A stretch of DNA of 64,000 bases from Pseudomonas batumici (lineage in GTDB: Bacteria > Pseudomonadota > Gammaproteobacteria > Pseudomonadales > Pseudomonadaceae): NCBI RefSeq assembly GCF_000820515.1, contig NZ_JXDG01000064.1, positions 1-64,000 of the forward strand, read 5' to 3'. This document shows positions 16,553 through 25,491 of the stretch, piece by piece; position 1 is the first letter of the stretch; each line of letters opens with the position of its first letter. The notes under the pieces were generated by a model. The model saw nothing but the letters and a program-made list of their open reading frames with translations, ran no database searches and was not told where the DNA came from. The position numbers were made by a program, and so were the translations under genes.

Positions 16553-18358
16553 TTAGTAGCCCAGGCTGAAATGCTCTTCCTTCAGGTCCATCAGGTTATT
16601 GGCACCCGACAGCATGGCCGCCACGTGAGTGCGGGTACGCGGCAGGATGCGCTGGAAGTAGAAGCGCGCGGTCTGCAACTTGGCGGTGTAGAAACCTTCC
16701 TCGGTGGTACCGGCAGCCAGTTTCTCGGCCGCCAGGCGCGCCATGTCGGCCCAGAAGTAAGCCAGGCAGGCATAACCGGAGTACATCAGGTAGTCCACCG
16801 AAGCGGCGCCGACTTCTTCACGGTCCTTCATCGCGGCCATGCCCACTTTCATGGTCAGCTCGCCCCACTCCTTGTTGATGGCCGCCAGCGGCGCGACGAA
16901 CTCGCTGACCGCTGCGTTGCCTTCGTTGGCCTGGCAGAACTTGTGGACGATCTTGGTGAAGCCCTTCAGCGCTTCGCCCTGGGTCATCAGCACCTTGCGA
17001 CCCAGCAGGTCCAGGGCCTGGATACCGGTGGTGCCTTCGTACAGCATCGAGATGCGGCTGTCGCGAACGTTCTGCTCCATGCCCCACTCGGCGATGAAAC
17101 CGTGGCCGCCGTAGATCTGCACGCCATGGTTGGCGGCTTCGAAGCCCACTTCGGTCATGAACGCTTTGGCAATCGGGGTCATGAACGCCAGCAGCGCATC
17201 GGCTTTCTTCTTCTCTTCTTCATCCTGGCCGTACTTGACGATGTCCACCTGCTTGGCGGTGAAGTACACCATCGCCCGGTTGCCTTCGGCGAAGGCCTTC
17301 ATGGTCAGCAGCATGCGACGCACGTCAGGGTGCACGATGATCGGGTCGGCAGCCTTGTCCGGCGCTTTCGGGCCCGTCAAGGAGCGCATCTGCAGACGTT
17401 CGCGAGCGTATTTCAGGCCACCCTGGAAACCGATCTCGGCGTGGGCCAGGCCTTGCAGCGCGGTCCCCAGGCGAGCGGTGTTCATGAAGGTGAACATGCA
17501 GTTCAGGCCCTTGTTCGGCGGGCCGATCAGGAAACCGGTGGCCGCGTCGAAGTTCATCACGCAGGTGGCGTTGCCGTGGATGCCCATCTTGTGTTCGATG
17601 GAACCGCAGGAGACCGCGTTGCGCGCACCGACGCTACCGTCGGCATTCGGCAGGAACTTGGGCACGATGAACAGCGAAATGCCCTTGGTGCCGGCCGGCG
17701 CATCCGGCAGGCGTGCCAGGACGATATGGACGATGTTGTCGGCCATGTCGTGCTCACCGGCCGAAATGAAGATCTTGGTCCCGCTGACCTTGTAGGAACC
17801 GTCGGCCTGAGGCTCGGCCTTGGTGCGCAGCATGCCCAGGTCGGTGCCGCAGTGCGGTTCGGTCAGGCACATGGTGCCGGTCCACTCGCCGGAGACCAGC
17901 TTGGTCAGGTAGGCCTCTTGCTGCTCGGGCGTACCGTGTTCGGAAATGGTGTTCATCGCGCCATGGGACAGGCCCGGGTACATGCCCCACGACCAGTTGG
18001 CTTCGCCGACCATTTCGCTGACCGCCAGGCCCAGGGACTCCGGCAGGCCCTGGCCGCCGTGTGCCACGTCGTGGGCCAGGCTTGGCCAGCCGCCTTCGAC
18101 GAACTGCTTGTAGGCTGCCTTGAAACCGGTTGGCGTCTTAACGCCGGACTCGCTCCAGGTGCAACCTTCGGTGTCGCCGACCCGGTTCAACGGGGCCAGT
18201 ACCTGCTCACAGAACTTGGCGCCTTCCTCGAGGATGGCGTCAACCATGTCCGGGGTAGCGTCCTGGCATGCCGGCAGGCTCTGATAGTGCGCTTCGTAAC
18301 CGAGCAGCTCGTCACGGACGAAACGAATATCACGCAAGGGGGCCTTGTAGTCAGGCAT
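16553..18358 (-). CDS. Acyl-CoA dehydrogenase (FadE1/PA0506-like)
   Basis: The third long acyl-CoA dehydrogenase (601 aa). It shows MCLTEPHCGTDLGM, FISAGEHDMADN and the catalytic Glu441 in LYEGTTGIQALDL. By remembered synteny with the biotin operon it is the counterpart of P. aeruginosa PA0506 (FadE1), reported to act on long-chain acyl-CoA. Its upstream gap holds a CAAAC-N4-GTTTG box that fits the PsrA consensus, which would make it fatty-acid inducible. It ends at a strong terminator, so it is a separate transcript from the two paralogues. Confidence 0.93.
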   Translation of the reverse strand: MPDYKAPLRDIRFVRDELLGYEAHYQSLPACQDATPDMVDAILEEGAKFCEQVLAPLNRVGDTEGCTWSESGVKTPTGFKAAYKQFVEGGWPSLAHDVAHGGQGLPESLGLAVSEMVGEANWSWGMYPGLSHGAMNTISEHGTPEQQEAYLTKLVSGEWTGTMCLTEPHCGTDLGMLRTKAEPQADGSYKVSGTKIFISAGEHDMADNIVHIVLARLPDAPAGTKGISLFIVPKFLPNADGSVGARNAVSCGSIEHKMGIHGNATCVMNFDAATGFLIGPPNKGLNCMFTFMNTARLGTALQGLAHAEIGFQGGLKYARERLQMRSLTGPKAPDKAADPIIVHPDVRRMLLTMKAFAEGNRAMVYFTAKQVDIVKYGQDEEEKKKADALLAFMTPIAKAFMTEVGFEAANHGVQIYGGHGFIAEWGMEQNVRDSRISMLYEGTTGIQALDLLGRKVLMTQGEALKGFTKIVHKFCQANEGNAAVSEFVAPLAAINKEWGELTMKVGMAAMKDREEVGAASVDYLMYSGYACLAYFWADMARLAAEKLAAGTTEEGFYTAKLQTARFYFQRILPRTRTHVAAMLSGANNLMDLKEEHFSLGY

Positions 18359-18419
18359 AGCGATAAACCTCTGCTGATGAATCCTGGAATGAGCGACCGC
18401 GTCGATTTGCCACGCCGGT

Positions 18420-18433
18420 CAAACGGTTGTTTG
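18420..18433. promoter_or_regulatory. PsrA-type operator
   Basis: CAAAC-GGTT-GTTTG matches the published PsrA motif (G/C)AAAC-N2-4-GTTT(G/C). It lies 62-75 bp before the fadE1-like start. PsrA is a TetR-type repressor released by long-chain fatty acids. Confidence 0.75.
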
Positions 18434-18638
18434 AAACATACGTTTGCGCTCAATCCTTGTCAAGTGTCGTTCATAAGCCATTCGTCACACATGGCTGAGA
18501 AACGCGCAGGAAAAGGCCTGCGGCCTGGAAGGCAGCAGAGGGCGATAAGGAAAGAATAGTCGAGGGTGGGGGCGGGTTTATGGGGCGAGGGAAATCAATG
18601 TAGGAGCGTGTTTCAATTCTGGTAGGGCGGTGTACGCC

Positions 18639-18932
18639 TCAGGCGTAGGTATCGATCAAGGTGCCAAGCATCTTGTCCGAGGCCTTTTCCACCTTGGCGC
18701 CCAACTCCACCTGGAGCTTGCCCTGGGACATGTCCACCATACTGCTCGCCAGATCCTGCTGGCTGCGGTCCACCGACAACAAGCGGTTGACCTGGGTATC
18801 GGACGACTGGCTCTTGAGCGAGCGCTCGATCGTGGTATCGGCGATCTGGCTGGCGGCCTGGTCGACACGGTTCTGCCCGGAGCGAATAGTGCTCAGACCG
18901 GCATAAACAGCGGTATTTCCTGAGATTTCCAT
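18639..18932 (-). CDS. Small flagellar-rod-like protein (PA0505 position)
   Basis: A 97 aa protein with no signal peptide, predicted to be mostly helical. Its C-terminal third (MVDMSQGKLQVELGAKVEKA, then DKMLGTLIDTYA) resembles the C-terminal helix of flagellar rod and hook proteins such as FlgC and FlgG, which end with a similar KxxDxMLGTLL pattern. The N-terminus (MEISGNTAVYAGLSTIRSGQ) also recalls rod proteins. It has no flagellar neighbours. By synteny it takes the place of PA0505, an uncharacterised gene. The function is unknown; a free-standing axial-protein-like fragment is an inference. Confidence 0.75.
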   Translation of the reverse strand: MEISGNTAVYAGLSTIRSGQNRVDQAASQIADTTIERSLKSQSSDTQVNRLLSVDRSQQDLASSMVDMSQGKLQVELGAKVEKASDKMLGTLIDTYA

Positions 18933-19081
18933 GGGCGAACTCGACTGGAGGCAGAATCAACAGTGTGCATTTAAGCAGACCTGCCAAAGGAACACCCGTC
19001 AAAAACAATAATGGCATATTGCCTTTTGATAGGCAGAATCTAGAGAGCGCCGATCAACCTGCAGACGCCACGGCGCCTAGC

Positions 19082-19762
19082 CTAGTCCAGCAAATCCAAT
19101 TGCAGGTGCTGCGCCACGGCGTCGGCGGTCACCGCCTTGAGCCTGGGCACCCGTCCCAGGCAAGGCGCAGGCAAGCGTTCGGCCAAAGTCGCGAGGTTCT
19201 CTTCCAGACGCGAGGTCTTCGGATCGACGATATTGGCCACCCAGCCGGCCAGTTGCAGCCCGTCCCGGGCGATGGCTTCGGCGGTCAGCAGGGCATGACT
19301 GATGCACCCCAGGCGCACCCCCACCACCAGGATCACCGGCAAGGCCAGCGCCTGCGCCAGGTCCGACAGGCTGGCCTGGTCCGCCAGCGGCACCCGCCAG
19401 CCGCCGGCCCCCTCGATCAGCGTGAAGTCGGCCTGTTTGGCCAACACCTGCCGCATCGGTCCCAGCAAGGACTGCACGGTCAACATCACCCCCGCCTCAC
19501 GCGCCGCCAGATGTGGGGCAATCGCCGGCTCGAAGGCCACTGGATTGACCTCGGCATACGTCAGCGGCAGCGAACATTCGGCCAGCAACGCCAGGGCATC
19601 GGCGTTGCGTAGCCCCGCGGGCGTCACCTCGCAGCCGGACGCCACCGGCTTGCCCGCCGCGGTGCTCAGGCCGGCCTGGCGGGCAGCGTGCAGCAACCCG
19701 GCGGCAATGGTGGTCTTGCCCACGTCGGTGTCGGTGCCGGTGATGAAATAGGCAGCGCTCAT
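19082..19762 (-). CDS. bioD: Dethiobiotin synthetase
   Basis: BioD closes the ureido ring of dethiobiotin from 7,8-diaminopelargonate, CO2 and ATP. The P-loop GTDTDVGKTTIA is at residues 9-20, and the substrate and Mg contacts GKPVASG and IEGAGGWRVPL are present. 226 aa is the family length. It is the last gene of bioBFHCD, overlapping bioC by 4 bp. bioA, the step before, is not in this window, as in other pseudomonads. Confidence 0.95.
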   Translation of the reverse strand: MSAAYFITGTDTDVGKTTIAAGLLHAARQAGLSTAAGKPVASGCEVTPAGLRNADALALLAECSLPLTYAEVNPVAFEPAIAPHLAAREAGVMLTVQSLLGPMRQVLAKQADFTLIEGAGGWRVPLADQASLSDLAQALALPVILVVGVRLGCISHALLTAEAIARDGLQLAGWVANIVDPKTSRLEENLATLAERLPAPCLGRVPRLKAVTADAVAQHLQLDLLD

Positions 19763-20571
19763 AGCGGTTTCTCCAGAATGGCGTAGACCACCTGATAGGT
19801 CGCCGGCAAACCTTCGGCCTGGCGAAACTGTTCATAGGCGTGCATCAACCCGAGAATCCGCGCTCGCCCGGTCAATCCGCCGGGGCGACCCGGATTGAGG
19901 TTATGCGCACCCAGGGCCTTGAGCTCATGGGTCAGGCTGCGCACATCAGGGTAGTGCAACACCTGCGGCCGGCTTTCCAGGCTGACCACCCGCAAACCGC
20001 TGTCCCGACACAATTGCTGATAGTCGCTGAACAGCCGGAAGCGGTTGACGTGCACCAGGCCATCCACCGCCCGCCAACTTTCCCGCAACTCGTGCAGGGT
20101 GCCGACACACAGGCTGGCAAAGGCCATGACGCCGCCCGGCCGCAATACGCGGTGGGCCTCGCCGAGTACCGCGGCGAAATCGGCGCACCACTGTACCGCC
20201 AGGCTGGAGAACACCAGGTCGCAGCTGTCGGCCTGCAATGGCAGGCGTTCGGCGTCCCCGGCGACAAAGTGCCGGGCACCGCCCAGCGGCCGCGCATGCT
20301 CCAGCATGCCCTGGGCAATATCCAGCGCCACGCCTTCGCCCTGGTTGAAACGAACGCCCAGGGCACGGCTGAAGTAGCCGGTGCCGCAACCCATGTCGAG
20401 CCAACGGGACGGATTCAGGTTGGTCGGCAAGCGCCCGAGCAATTCGTGACCGACATCGCGCTGCAGTTGGGCCACGCTGTCATAGCTGGCCGCCGCTCGG
20501 GAAAACGAGGCCGCGACTTGACGCTTGTCAGGCAGGCCGCCCGGCAAGGCAGGGTGGGAAAGATCAGTCAT
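19759..20571 (-). CDS. bioC: Malonyl-ACP O-methyltransferase
   Basis: BioC methylates malonyl-ACP with S-adenosylmethionine so that the fatty-acid synthase can build the pimeloyl chain in disguise. The class I SAM motif is WLDMGCGTGYFS near residue 57, followed by LDIAQGMLEHA and the late motif VLRPGGVMAFAS. I chose the ATG at 20571 (MTDLSHP), the usual Pseudomonas start; upstream in-frame starts at 20583 and 20616 lie within bioH. The product is 270 aa. It overlaps bioH by 8 bp and bioD by 4 bp. Confidence 0.93.
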   Translation of the reverse strand: MTDLSHPALPGGLPDKRQVAASFSRAAASYDSVAQLQRDVGHELLGRLPTNLNPSRWLDMGCGTGYFSRALGVRFNQGEGVALDIAQGMLEHARPLGGARHFVAGDAERLPLQADSCDLVFSSLAVQWCADFAAVLGEAHRVLRPGGVMAFASLCVGTLHELRESWRAVDGLVHVNRFRLFSDYQQLCRDSGLRVVSLESRPQVLHYPDVRSLTHELKALGAHNLNPGRPGGLTGRARILGLMHAYEQFRQAEGLPATYQVVYAILEKPL

Positions 20572-21295
20572 CACCGGACTCATGCAAAAAGGCCTGGATA
20601 GCCCCGGCCACTCCATGGGGGTCGTCCAGTAGAAAAGCGTGACCGGCCTGTTCGATCAGGCCGACTTCGACATCCGGCAGCAACGCCAGCAAATCACTGG
20701 CGGCCTCGGCCGGCACCAGGCCATCCTGGCCGGCGAACAGGTGCAGTTGCGGACCGCGAAACGCTTGCAGGGCCTGGCGGGTATCCAGTTGCGCCAGCAC
20801 CTCCAGCCCGTTCAACAGGGCCTCGGGGGCGGTGTGCGGCGCACCGGCCAGGAGCTGTCGCGCCTGACTGCGCGGGTCTGGCGAGCCCTGGGCACAAAGC
20901 AGGCTGAAGCGCTTGAGGGTTGTCTGCGGATCGGCGCGGCAGCCGGCCAGGAACTGGTCGAAGGTGTCGTTCGCCATCGCCCCGGGCCAGCCGTCGCTCA
21001 CCACGAAACAGGGGTTGCTCGCCAGCGTCAGCAGACCGCAGCAACGCTCGCCGCGCCGCGCCGCCAAGGCCGAGGCCAGCATGCCGCCCAGGGACCAGCC
21101 GCCCAGCCAGGCATTGTCCGGCAGGCTCGCGTCCAGTTCGTCGAGCCACTCCTCCGGATCGCCGCTGGCCGGTTCCGGCAAGGGTTCGATTTCCACCCGC
21201 AAGTGCTCGTCCAACCCGCGCAATGCCGCGGCCAGGGGCTCCAACGGCGAAATGCCGAGCCCCCAACCGGGCAACAGGATCAGACGATCACGCAT
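20564..21295 (-). CDS. bioH: Pimeloyl-ACP methyl ester carboxylesterase
   Basis: BioH cleaves the methyl group from pimeloyl-ACP methyl ester and ends the BioC disguise. It is an alpha/beta hydrolase with nucleophile Ser68 in GGWSLGG, an acid in FAGQDGLVP and the histidine in QAGHAFLLDDP. The start at 21295 (MRDRLILLPGWG) overlaps the end of bioF by 8 bp; a start at 21316 would add seven residues not seen in the family. The length is 243 aa. Confidence 0.93.
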   Translation of the reverse strand: MRDRLILLPGWGLGISPLEPLAAALRGLDEHLRVEIEPLPEPASGDPEEWLDELDASLPDNAWLGGWSLGGMLASALAARRGERCCGLLTLASNPCFVVSDGWPGAMANDTFDQFLAGCRADPQTTLKRFSLLCAQGSPDPRSQARQLLAGAPHTAPEALLNGLEVLAQLDTRQALQAFRGPQLHLFAGQDGLVPAEAASDLLALLPDVEVGLIEQAGHAFLLDDPHGVAGAIQAFLHESGDD

Positions 21296-22478
21296 GGTTT
21301 GGCTCCAACGGCTCAACGGGACCCAACAAGCTGAAACAGGCTGCCAGCCCCTCTAACAATAGCTGCACCTGCGCCTCAGTGTGGGCCGCGGACAAGGTCA
21401 CCCGCAGACGCGCACTGCCCGCCGGCACAGTGGGCGGACGAATCGCCGTCACCATCAGGCCGCGCTCGCGCAACAACTGCGAGAATCGCAGCGCCCGGGC
21501 GCTGTCGCCGATCAGGATCGGCTGGATCGGGGTGAAACTGTCCATCAGCGTCAGGCCGATTTGTTCGGCGCCCTGGCGGAACTGGCGAATCAGCGCATTC
21601 AGGTGCTCGCGCCGCCAATGCTCGGTGCGCAGCAGCTCCAGGCTCTTCAACGTCGCACAGGCCAGGGCCGGCGGTTGGCTGGTGGTGTAGATGTAGGGCC
21701 GGGCGAACTGCACCAGGCTTTCAATCAGCTCTTCACTGCCGGCGACAAAGGCGCCCGCCGTGCCGAAGGCCTTGCCCAGGGTGCCGACCAGCACCGGCAC
21801 GTCCTCCTGGCTCAGACCGAAATGCTCGACGATACCGCCACCATGGGCGCCCAGCGGGCCGAAACCGTGGGCGTCGTCGACCATCAGCCACGCGCCCTTG
21901 GCCCGGGTTTCACGGGCCAGGGCCGGCAAGTCGGCGAGGTCGCCGTCCATGCTGAATACGCCGTCGGTGACCACCAGCGTGTTACCCGTGGCTTTTTCCA
22001 GGCGTTTGGCGAGGCTGGCGGCGTCGTTGTGCAGGTAACGGTTGAAGCGCGCCCCCGACAGCAACCCGGCATCCAGCAGCGACGCATGGTTGAGGCGATC
22101 TTCCAGCACCGTATCGCCCTGCCCCACCAAGGCCGTGACCGCGCCGAGGTTGGCCATGTAGCCGGTGGTGAACAACAGCGCCCGCGGGCGCCCGGTGAGA
22201 TCGGCCAGGGCCTCTTCCAGGGCATGGTGCGGCGTGCTGTGACCGATCACCAGGTGCGAGGCACCGCCGCCGACACCCCAGCGCGCCGCGCCGGCCTGCC
22301 AGGCTTCGATGACCTGCGGATGATTGGCCAGGCCCAGGTAGTCGTTGTTACAGAAGGCCAGCAGGGGCTGGCCGTCGACCACCACCTGCGGGCCCTGCGG
22401 ACTTTCGAGCAGCGGCCGCTGGCGATAGAGGTTTTCGGCACGCCGGGCGGACAGCCGGGCGGCGAGATCGAAGGACAT
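21288..22478 (-). CDS. bioF: 8-amino-7-oxononanoate synthase
   Basis: A PLP enzyme that joins pimeloyl-ACP and L-alanine with loss of CO2. The alpha-oxoamine synthase features are present: LAFCNNDYLGLANHP, VIGHSTPHHALEEAL, VDDAHGFGPLG and the PLP lysine in GTLGKAFGTAG. I set the start at 22478 (MSFDLAARLSARR), giving 396 aa; a longer frame to 22589 would overlap bioB. It lies 16 bp after bioB in the operon. Confidence 0.95.
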   Translation of the reverse strand: MSFDLAARLSARRAENLYRQRPLLESPQGPQVVVDGQPLLAFCNNDYLGLANHPQVIEAWQAGAARWGVGGGASHLVIGHSTPHHALEEALADLTGRPRALLFTTGYMANLGAVTALVGQGDTVLEDRLNHASLLDAGLLSGARFNRYLHNDAASLAKRLEKATGNTLVVTDGVFSMDGDLADLPALARETRAKGAWLMVDDAHGFGPLGAHGGGIVEHFGLSQEDVPVLVGTLGKAFGTAGAFVAGSEELIESLVQFARPYIYTTSQPPALACATLKSLELLRTEHWRREHLNALIRQFRQGAEQIGLTLMDSFTPIQPILIGDSARALRFSQLLRERGLMVTAIRPPTVPAGSARLRVTLSAAHTEAQVQLLLEGLAACFSLLGPVEPLEPNHA

Positions 22479-22494
22479 GCAAGGCCTCGCGGGA

Positions 22495-23550
22495 TCAGAC
22501 AGCGGCGTTGTAGAACTGCTCGCTGCTCTTTTGCTCCACCAGCGCCTGCTCGATGGCCGCCTGGTGCACTTCGTCGGCGTGCTCTTCACGGGCCTCGGGC
22601 TGGATGCCCAGGCGCGCGAACAGCTGCATGTCCTTGTCGGCCTGCGGGTTGGCGGTGGTCAGCAGCTTATCGCCGTAGAAGATCGAGTTGGCGCCGGCGA
22701 AGAACGCCAGGGCCTGCATCTGGTCGTTCATCGCCTCGCGGCCCGCCGACAGCCGGACGTGGGATTGCGGCATGAGGATCCGCGCCACCGCCAGCATGCG
22801 GATAAAGTCGAAGGGATCGACCTCCTCGGCATTTTCCAGCGGCGTACCGGCGACCTTCACCAGCATGTTGATCGGCACCGACTCCGGGTGTTCCGGCAGG
22901 TTCGCCAGCTGGATCAGCAGCCCGGCACGGTCGTCGAGGGACTCGCCCATGCCGAGGATGCCACCGGAGCAGATCTTCATCCCGGCATCACGCACATAGG
23001 CCAGGGTCTGCAGGCGCTCGCTGTAGGTGCGGGTGGTGATGATGCTGCCGTAGAACTCCGGCGAGGTGTCGAGGTTGTGGTTGTAGTAGTCCAGGCCGGC
23101 CTCGGCCAGGGCGACGGTCTGGTCCTGGTCGAGCTTGCCCAGGGTCATGCAGGTTTCCAGGCCCATGGCCTTGACGCCCTTGACCATCTGCAGCACGTAG
23201 GGCATGTCCTTGGCCGACGGATGTTTCCACGCCGCACCCATGCAGAAACGGGTCGAACCGATGGCCTTGGCCCGCGCGGCCTCCTCCAGCACCTTCTGCA
23301 CTTCCATCAGTTTTTCTTTTTCCAGCCCGGTGTTGTAGTGGCCGGACTGCGGGCAGTACTTGCAGTCTTCCGGGCAGGCGCCGGTCTTGATCGACAGCAG
23401 GGTCGACACTTGCACGCGATTGGCATCGAAGTGCGCGCGGTGCACGGTTTGCGCCTGGAACAGCAGGTCATTGAACGGCTGGACGAACAGCGCCTTGACC
23501 TCGGCTAAAGACCAATCGTGACGCAAAGTGGCGGTGGTGCTGGCGCTCAT
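22495..23550 (-). CDS. bioB: Biotin synthase (radical SAM)
   Basis: BioB inserts sulfur into dethiobiotin using S-adenosylmethionine radicals and two iron-sulfur clusters. The radical-SAM cysteines are Cys59, Cys63 and Cys66 in CPEDCKYC. YNHNLDTSPEFY and CSGGILGMGE are family motifs. The start at 23550 gives 351 aa and has AAGGA upstream; the frame remains open further up to 23655, but those codons lie in the promoter. This is the first gene of the operon, and a BirA-type operator lies 100 bp upstream. Confidence 0.96.
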   Translation of the reverse strand: MSASTTATLRHDWSLAEVKALFVQPFNDLLFQAQTVHRAHFDANRVQVSTLLSIKTGACPEDCKYCPQSGHYNTGLEKEKLMEVQKVLEEAARAKAIGSTRFCMGAAWKHPSAKDMPYVLQMVKGVKAMGLETCMTLGKLDQDQTVALAEAGLDYYNHNLDTSPEFYGSIITTRTYSERLQTLAYVRDAGMKICSGGILGMGESLDDRAGLLIQLANLPEHPESVPINMLVKVAGTPLENAEEVDPFDFIRMLAVARILMPQSHVRLSAGREAMNDQMQALAFFAGANSIFYGDKLLTTANPQADKDMQLFARLGIQPEAREEHADEVHQAAIEQALVEQKSSEQFYNAAV

Positions 23551-23643
23551 CGGCGGAGTTCCTTGTTTTATGCTGGGCAAGCGGCTGGGGCGGGCAATAC
23601 CCACAGACGCGACACGGATGCTCGGCATATTTAAGGAAGACTC

Positions 23644-24381
23644 ATGCACTGTCAACCACGATACAGAGGACCGGTTTACATCTGGTTAAAAAACAAACAG
23701 CACTGTTTGTTATGCGATGAAGCCACCGACACCCCTCACCCGATCTGCACACCCTGCGAGAGCGAGCTGCCCTGGCTGATGGAGTCTTGCCAGGTCTGCG
23801 CCCTGCCCTTGCCGATGGCGGGGCTGACCTGCGGGCAGTGTCTCAAGCAGCCGCCGGCCTTCGAGCAGGTGATCGTGCCCTGGACCTACCGCTTCCCGCT
23901 GGACAGCCTGATCACCCGCTTCAAGCACCAGAGCCAATGGCCGCTGGGGCGACTGCTCGGCGAATTGCTGGCCCAGGCGCTGCGCGAGCGCTTCGACAAT
24001 GGCCTGCCGCGACCGGACCTGCTGCTGCCGGTGCCCATGGCTGCCCGGCGCCTGCGCCAACGCGGCTATAACCAGGCGGCGATGCTGGCGAACTGGTTGG
24101 CCGAGCAGTTGGAGATCCGCGCCGATGAGCATTGTTTGCGGCGTATTCAGGACACACTGGCCCAACAAGGCCTGGATGCCCGGGCCCGCCGGCGCAACCT
24201 GCTGCAGGCCTTTGCCCTGGCGCCCGGCGCAAAGGTCGAAGGCCTGCACCTGGCAGTGGTGGACGATGTGTTGACCACCGGCGCCACCGCCGAAAGCCTG
24301 GCCCGGTTGCTGATCAAGGCCGGTGCGCGACGGGTCGACGTTTACTGCCTGGCGCGCACACCGAGCCCGCAGAGCCGCTAA
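23644..24381 (+). CDS. comF: ComF-like phosphoribosyltransferase-fold protein
   Basis: ComF-type proteins have a zinc-ribbon N-terminus and a type I phosphoribosyltransferase fold, and are linked to DNA uptake. Here four CxxC pairs are visible (Cys21/24, 35/38, 49/52, 63/66), then DLLLPVPMAARRLRQRGYNQ and the PRPP-binding VVDDVLTTGAT near residue 205. 245 aa is typical. The ATG at 23644 has AAGGA 6 nt upstream, and the next Met (residue 46) would lose the first zinc pairs, so this start is needed. Its first 13 codons coincide with the BirA-type operator of the divergent bioB. Confidence 0.88.
   Translation: MHCQPRYRGPVYIWLKNKQHCLLCDEATDTPHPICTPCESELPWLMESCQVCALPLPMAGLTCGQCLKQPPAFEQVIVPWTYRFPLDSLITRFKHQSQWPLGRLLGELLAQALRERFDNGLPRPDLLLPVPMAARRLRQRGYNQAAMLANWLAEQLEIRADEHCLRRIQDTLAQQGLDARARRRNLLQAFALAPGAKVEGLHLAVVDDVLTTGATAESLARLLIKAGARRVDVYCLARTPSPQSR
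23650..23680. promoter_or_regulatory. BirA-type biotin operator
   Basis: TGTCAACC (23650-23657), a 15-bp spacer and GGTTTACA (23673-23680) fit the BirA operator consensus TTGTAAACC-N14-16-GGTTTACAA. It is centred about 115 bp before the bioB start, on the divergent strand, inside the 5' end of comF. BirA with biotinyl-AMP would repress bioBFHCD from here. Confidence 0.8.
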
Positions 24382-24394
24382 CCTTCTCAAAGAC

Positions 24395-24725
24395 ACCGCG
24401 CCCCCTGTAGGAGCTGGCTTGCCAGCGATGAGGCCCATGAGCCTTGCATTGCCTGATCGGCCGCCATCGCCAGCAAGCCGGCTCCCACAATAAATTTGCG
24501 TATCACCGCAAAGTATTGTGTTGCCACGATCTCCTGTAGGAGCGCCGGTCGACGCTCGATTGCCGGCGATGAGGCCAGTCAGCCTTGCATCGCCTGATCG
24601 GCCGCTATCGCCAGCAAGCCGGCTCCTACAGAAATCGCATGCAGCCTGGGCTGACGGGCATGGCTTGACGTCGATGGTACCGAAAGGCACCTTGCCCAAT
24701 ACCCCTGTCGCCCGAAGTCCGCCCC
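24395..24725. repeat. Two REPIN pairs filling the comF-modE gap
   Basis: Paired REP palindromes: GTAGGAGCTGGCTTGCCAGC near 24405 with CGCCAGCAAGCCGGCTCCCA near 24468; and a variant with an internal GTCGACGCTCGATTGC near 24545 with CGCCAGCAAGCCGGCTCCTA near 24610. No gene is seen here. The last ~90 bp precede the ModE-like start. Confidence 0.85.
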
Positions 24726-25490
24726 ATGTCCCTGCCCGTCCTGTTGACCCAACACATCGTCCGCCGCCCCCAGCGCATCGCCCTGCTGCAACATATCGCC
24801 GAACAGGGCTCCATCACCCGCGCCGCGAAAAGCGCGGGCCTGAGCTACAAGGCGGCCTGGGACGCCATCGATGAGCTGAACAACCTCGCGCAAAAACCCC
24901 TGGTGGAGCGCAGCGTCGGCGGCAAGGGCGGCGGCGGCGCAAAATTGTCGGTTGAGGGCGAACGGGTGCTGCGTCTGTATCAACGCCTGCAGACCCTCCA
25001 GGCCCAGGTCCTGGAAGCGGCCGAAGACAGCGGCGACCTCGACCTGCTCGGTCGCTTGATGCTGCGCACCAGCGCCCGCAACCAGCTCCACGGCACGGTG
25101 CAGGACATCGCCAGCCACGGGCGCAACGACCTCGTACGCCTTGCGTTGGCCGGCGGCCTCACGCTCCAGGCGCAGATCACCCACGACAGCACCCTGCGCC
25201 TGGAACTGCAGAGCGGCACCGAAGTGGTCGCCCTGATCAAGGCCGGTTGGCTGGAATTAAGTGCCATCGGGCAGCCGGCAAAATCCGGACACAATTCTCT
25301 GGACGGTCAAATCGAGGAAATTTCCGAGGCCGAAGACGGACCTTCGGAGGTCAGAATCGCGCTGCCGAACGGACAAATCCTCTGTGCGCTGGCGCAGCCG
25401 GAGCAGATAAAAAATCTCGGCCTGAACGTGGGAAGCCCGGTGCAGACGACGTTTGCGCCGTCCTTGGTGATTCTGGGTACACCGTTATGA
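24726..25490 (+). CDS. ModE-like regulator (HTH plus two TOBE domains)
   Basis: ModE senses molybdate and controls its uptake genes. This 254 aa protein has the ModE winged HTH (ITRAAKSAGLSYKAAWDAID, then GGKGGGGAKLSVEGERVL) in residues 20-95. Two TOBE (mop) domains follow: LMLRTSARNQLHGTVQDI, then LDGQIEEISEAEDGPSEVRI. There is no modABC operon next to it, so it acts in trans or on distant genes. The position matches PA0487 by remembered synteny. Confidence 0.9.
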   Translation: MSLPVLLTQHIVRRPQRIALLQHIAEQGSITRAAKSAGLSYKAAWDAIDELNNLAQKPLVERSVGGKGGGGAKLSVEGERVLRLYQRLQTLQAQVLEAAEDSGDLDLLGRLMLRTSARNQLHGTVQDIASHGRNDLVRLALAGGLTLQAQITHDSTLRLELQSGTEVVALIKAGWLELSAIGQPAKSGHNSLDGQIEEISEAEDGPSEVRIALPNGQILCALAQPEQIKNLGLNVGSPVQTTFAPSLVILGTPL

Positions 25491-25491
25491 C

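Noticed and set aside
24395..24631. Possible CRISPR-like repeats
   Set aside because: Repeats are imperfect palindromes in inverted pairs with irregular spacing, typical of REPIN; no cas genes.
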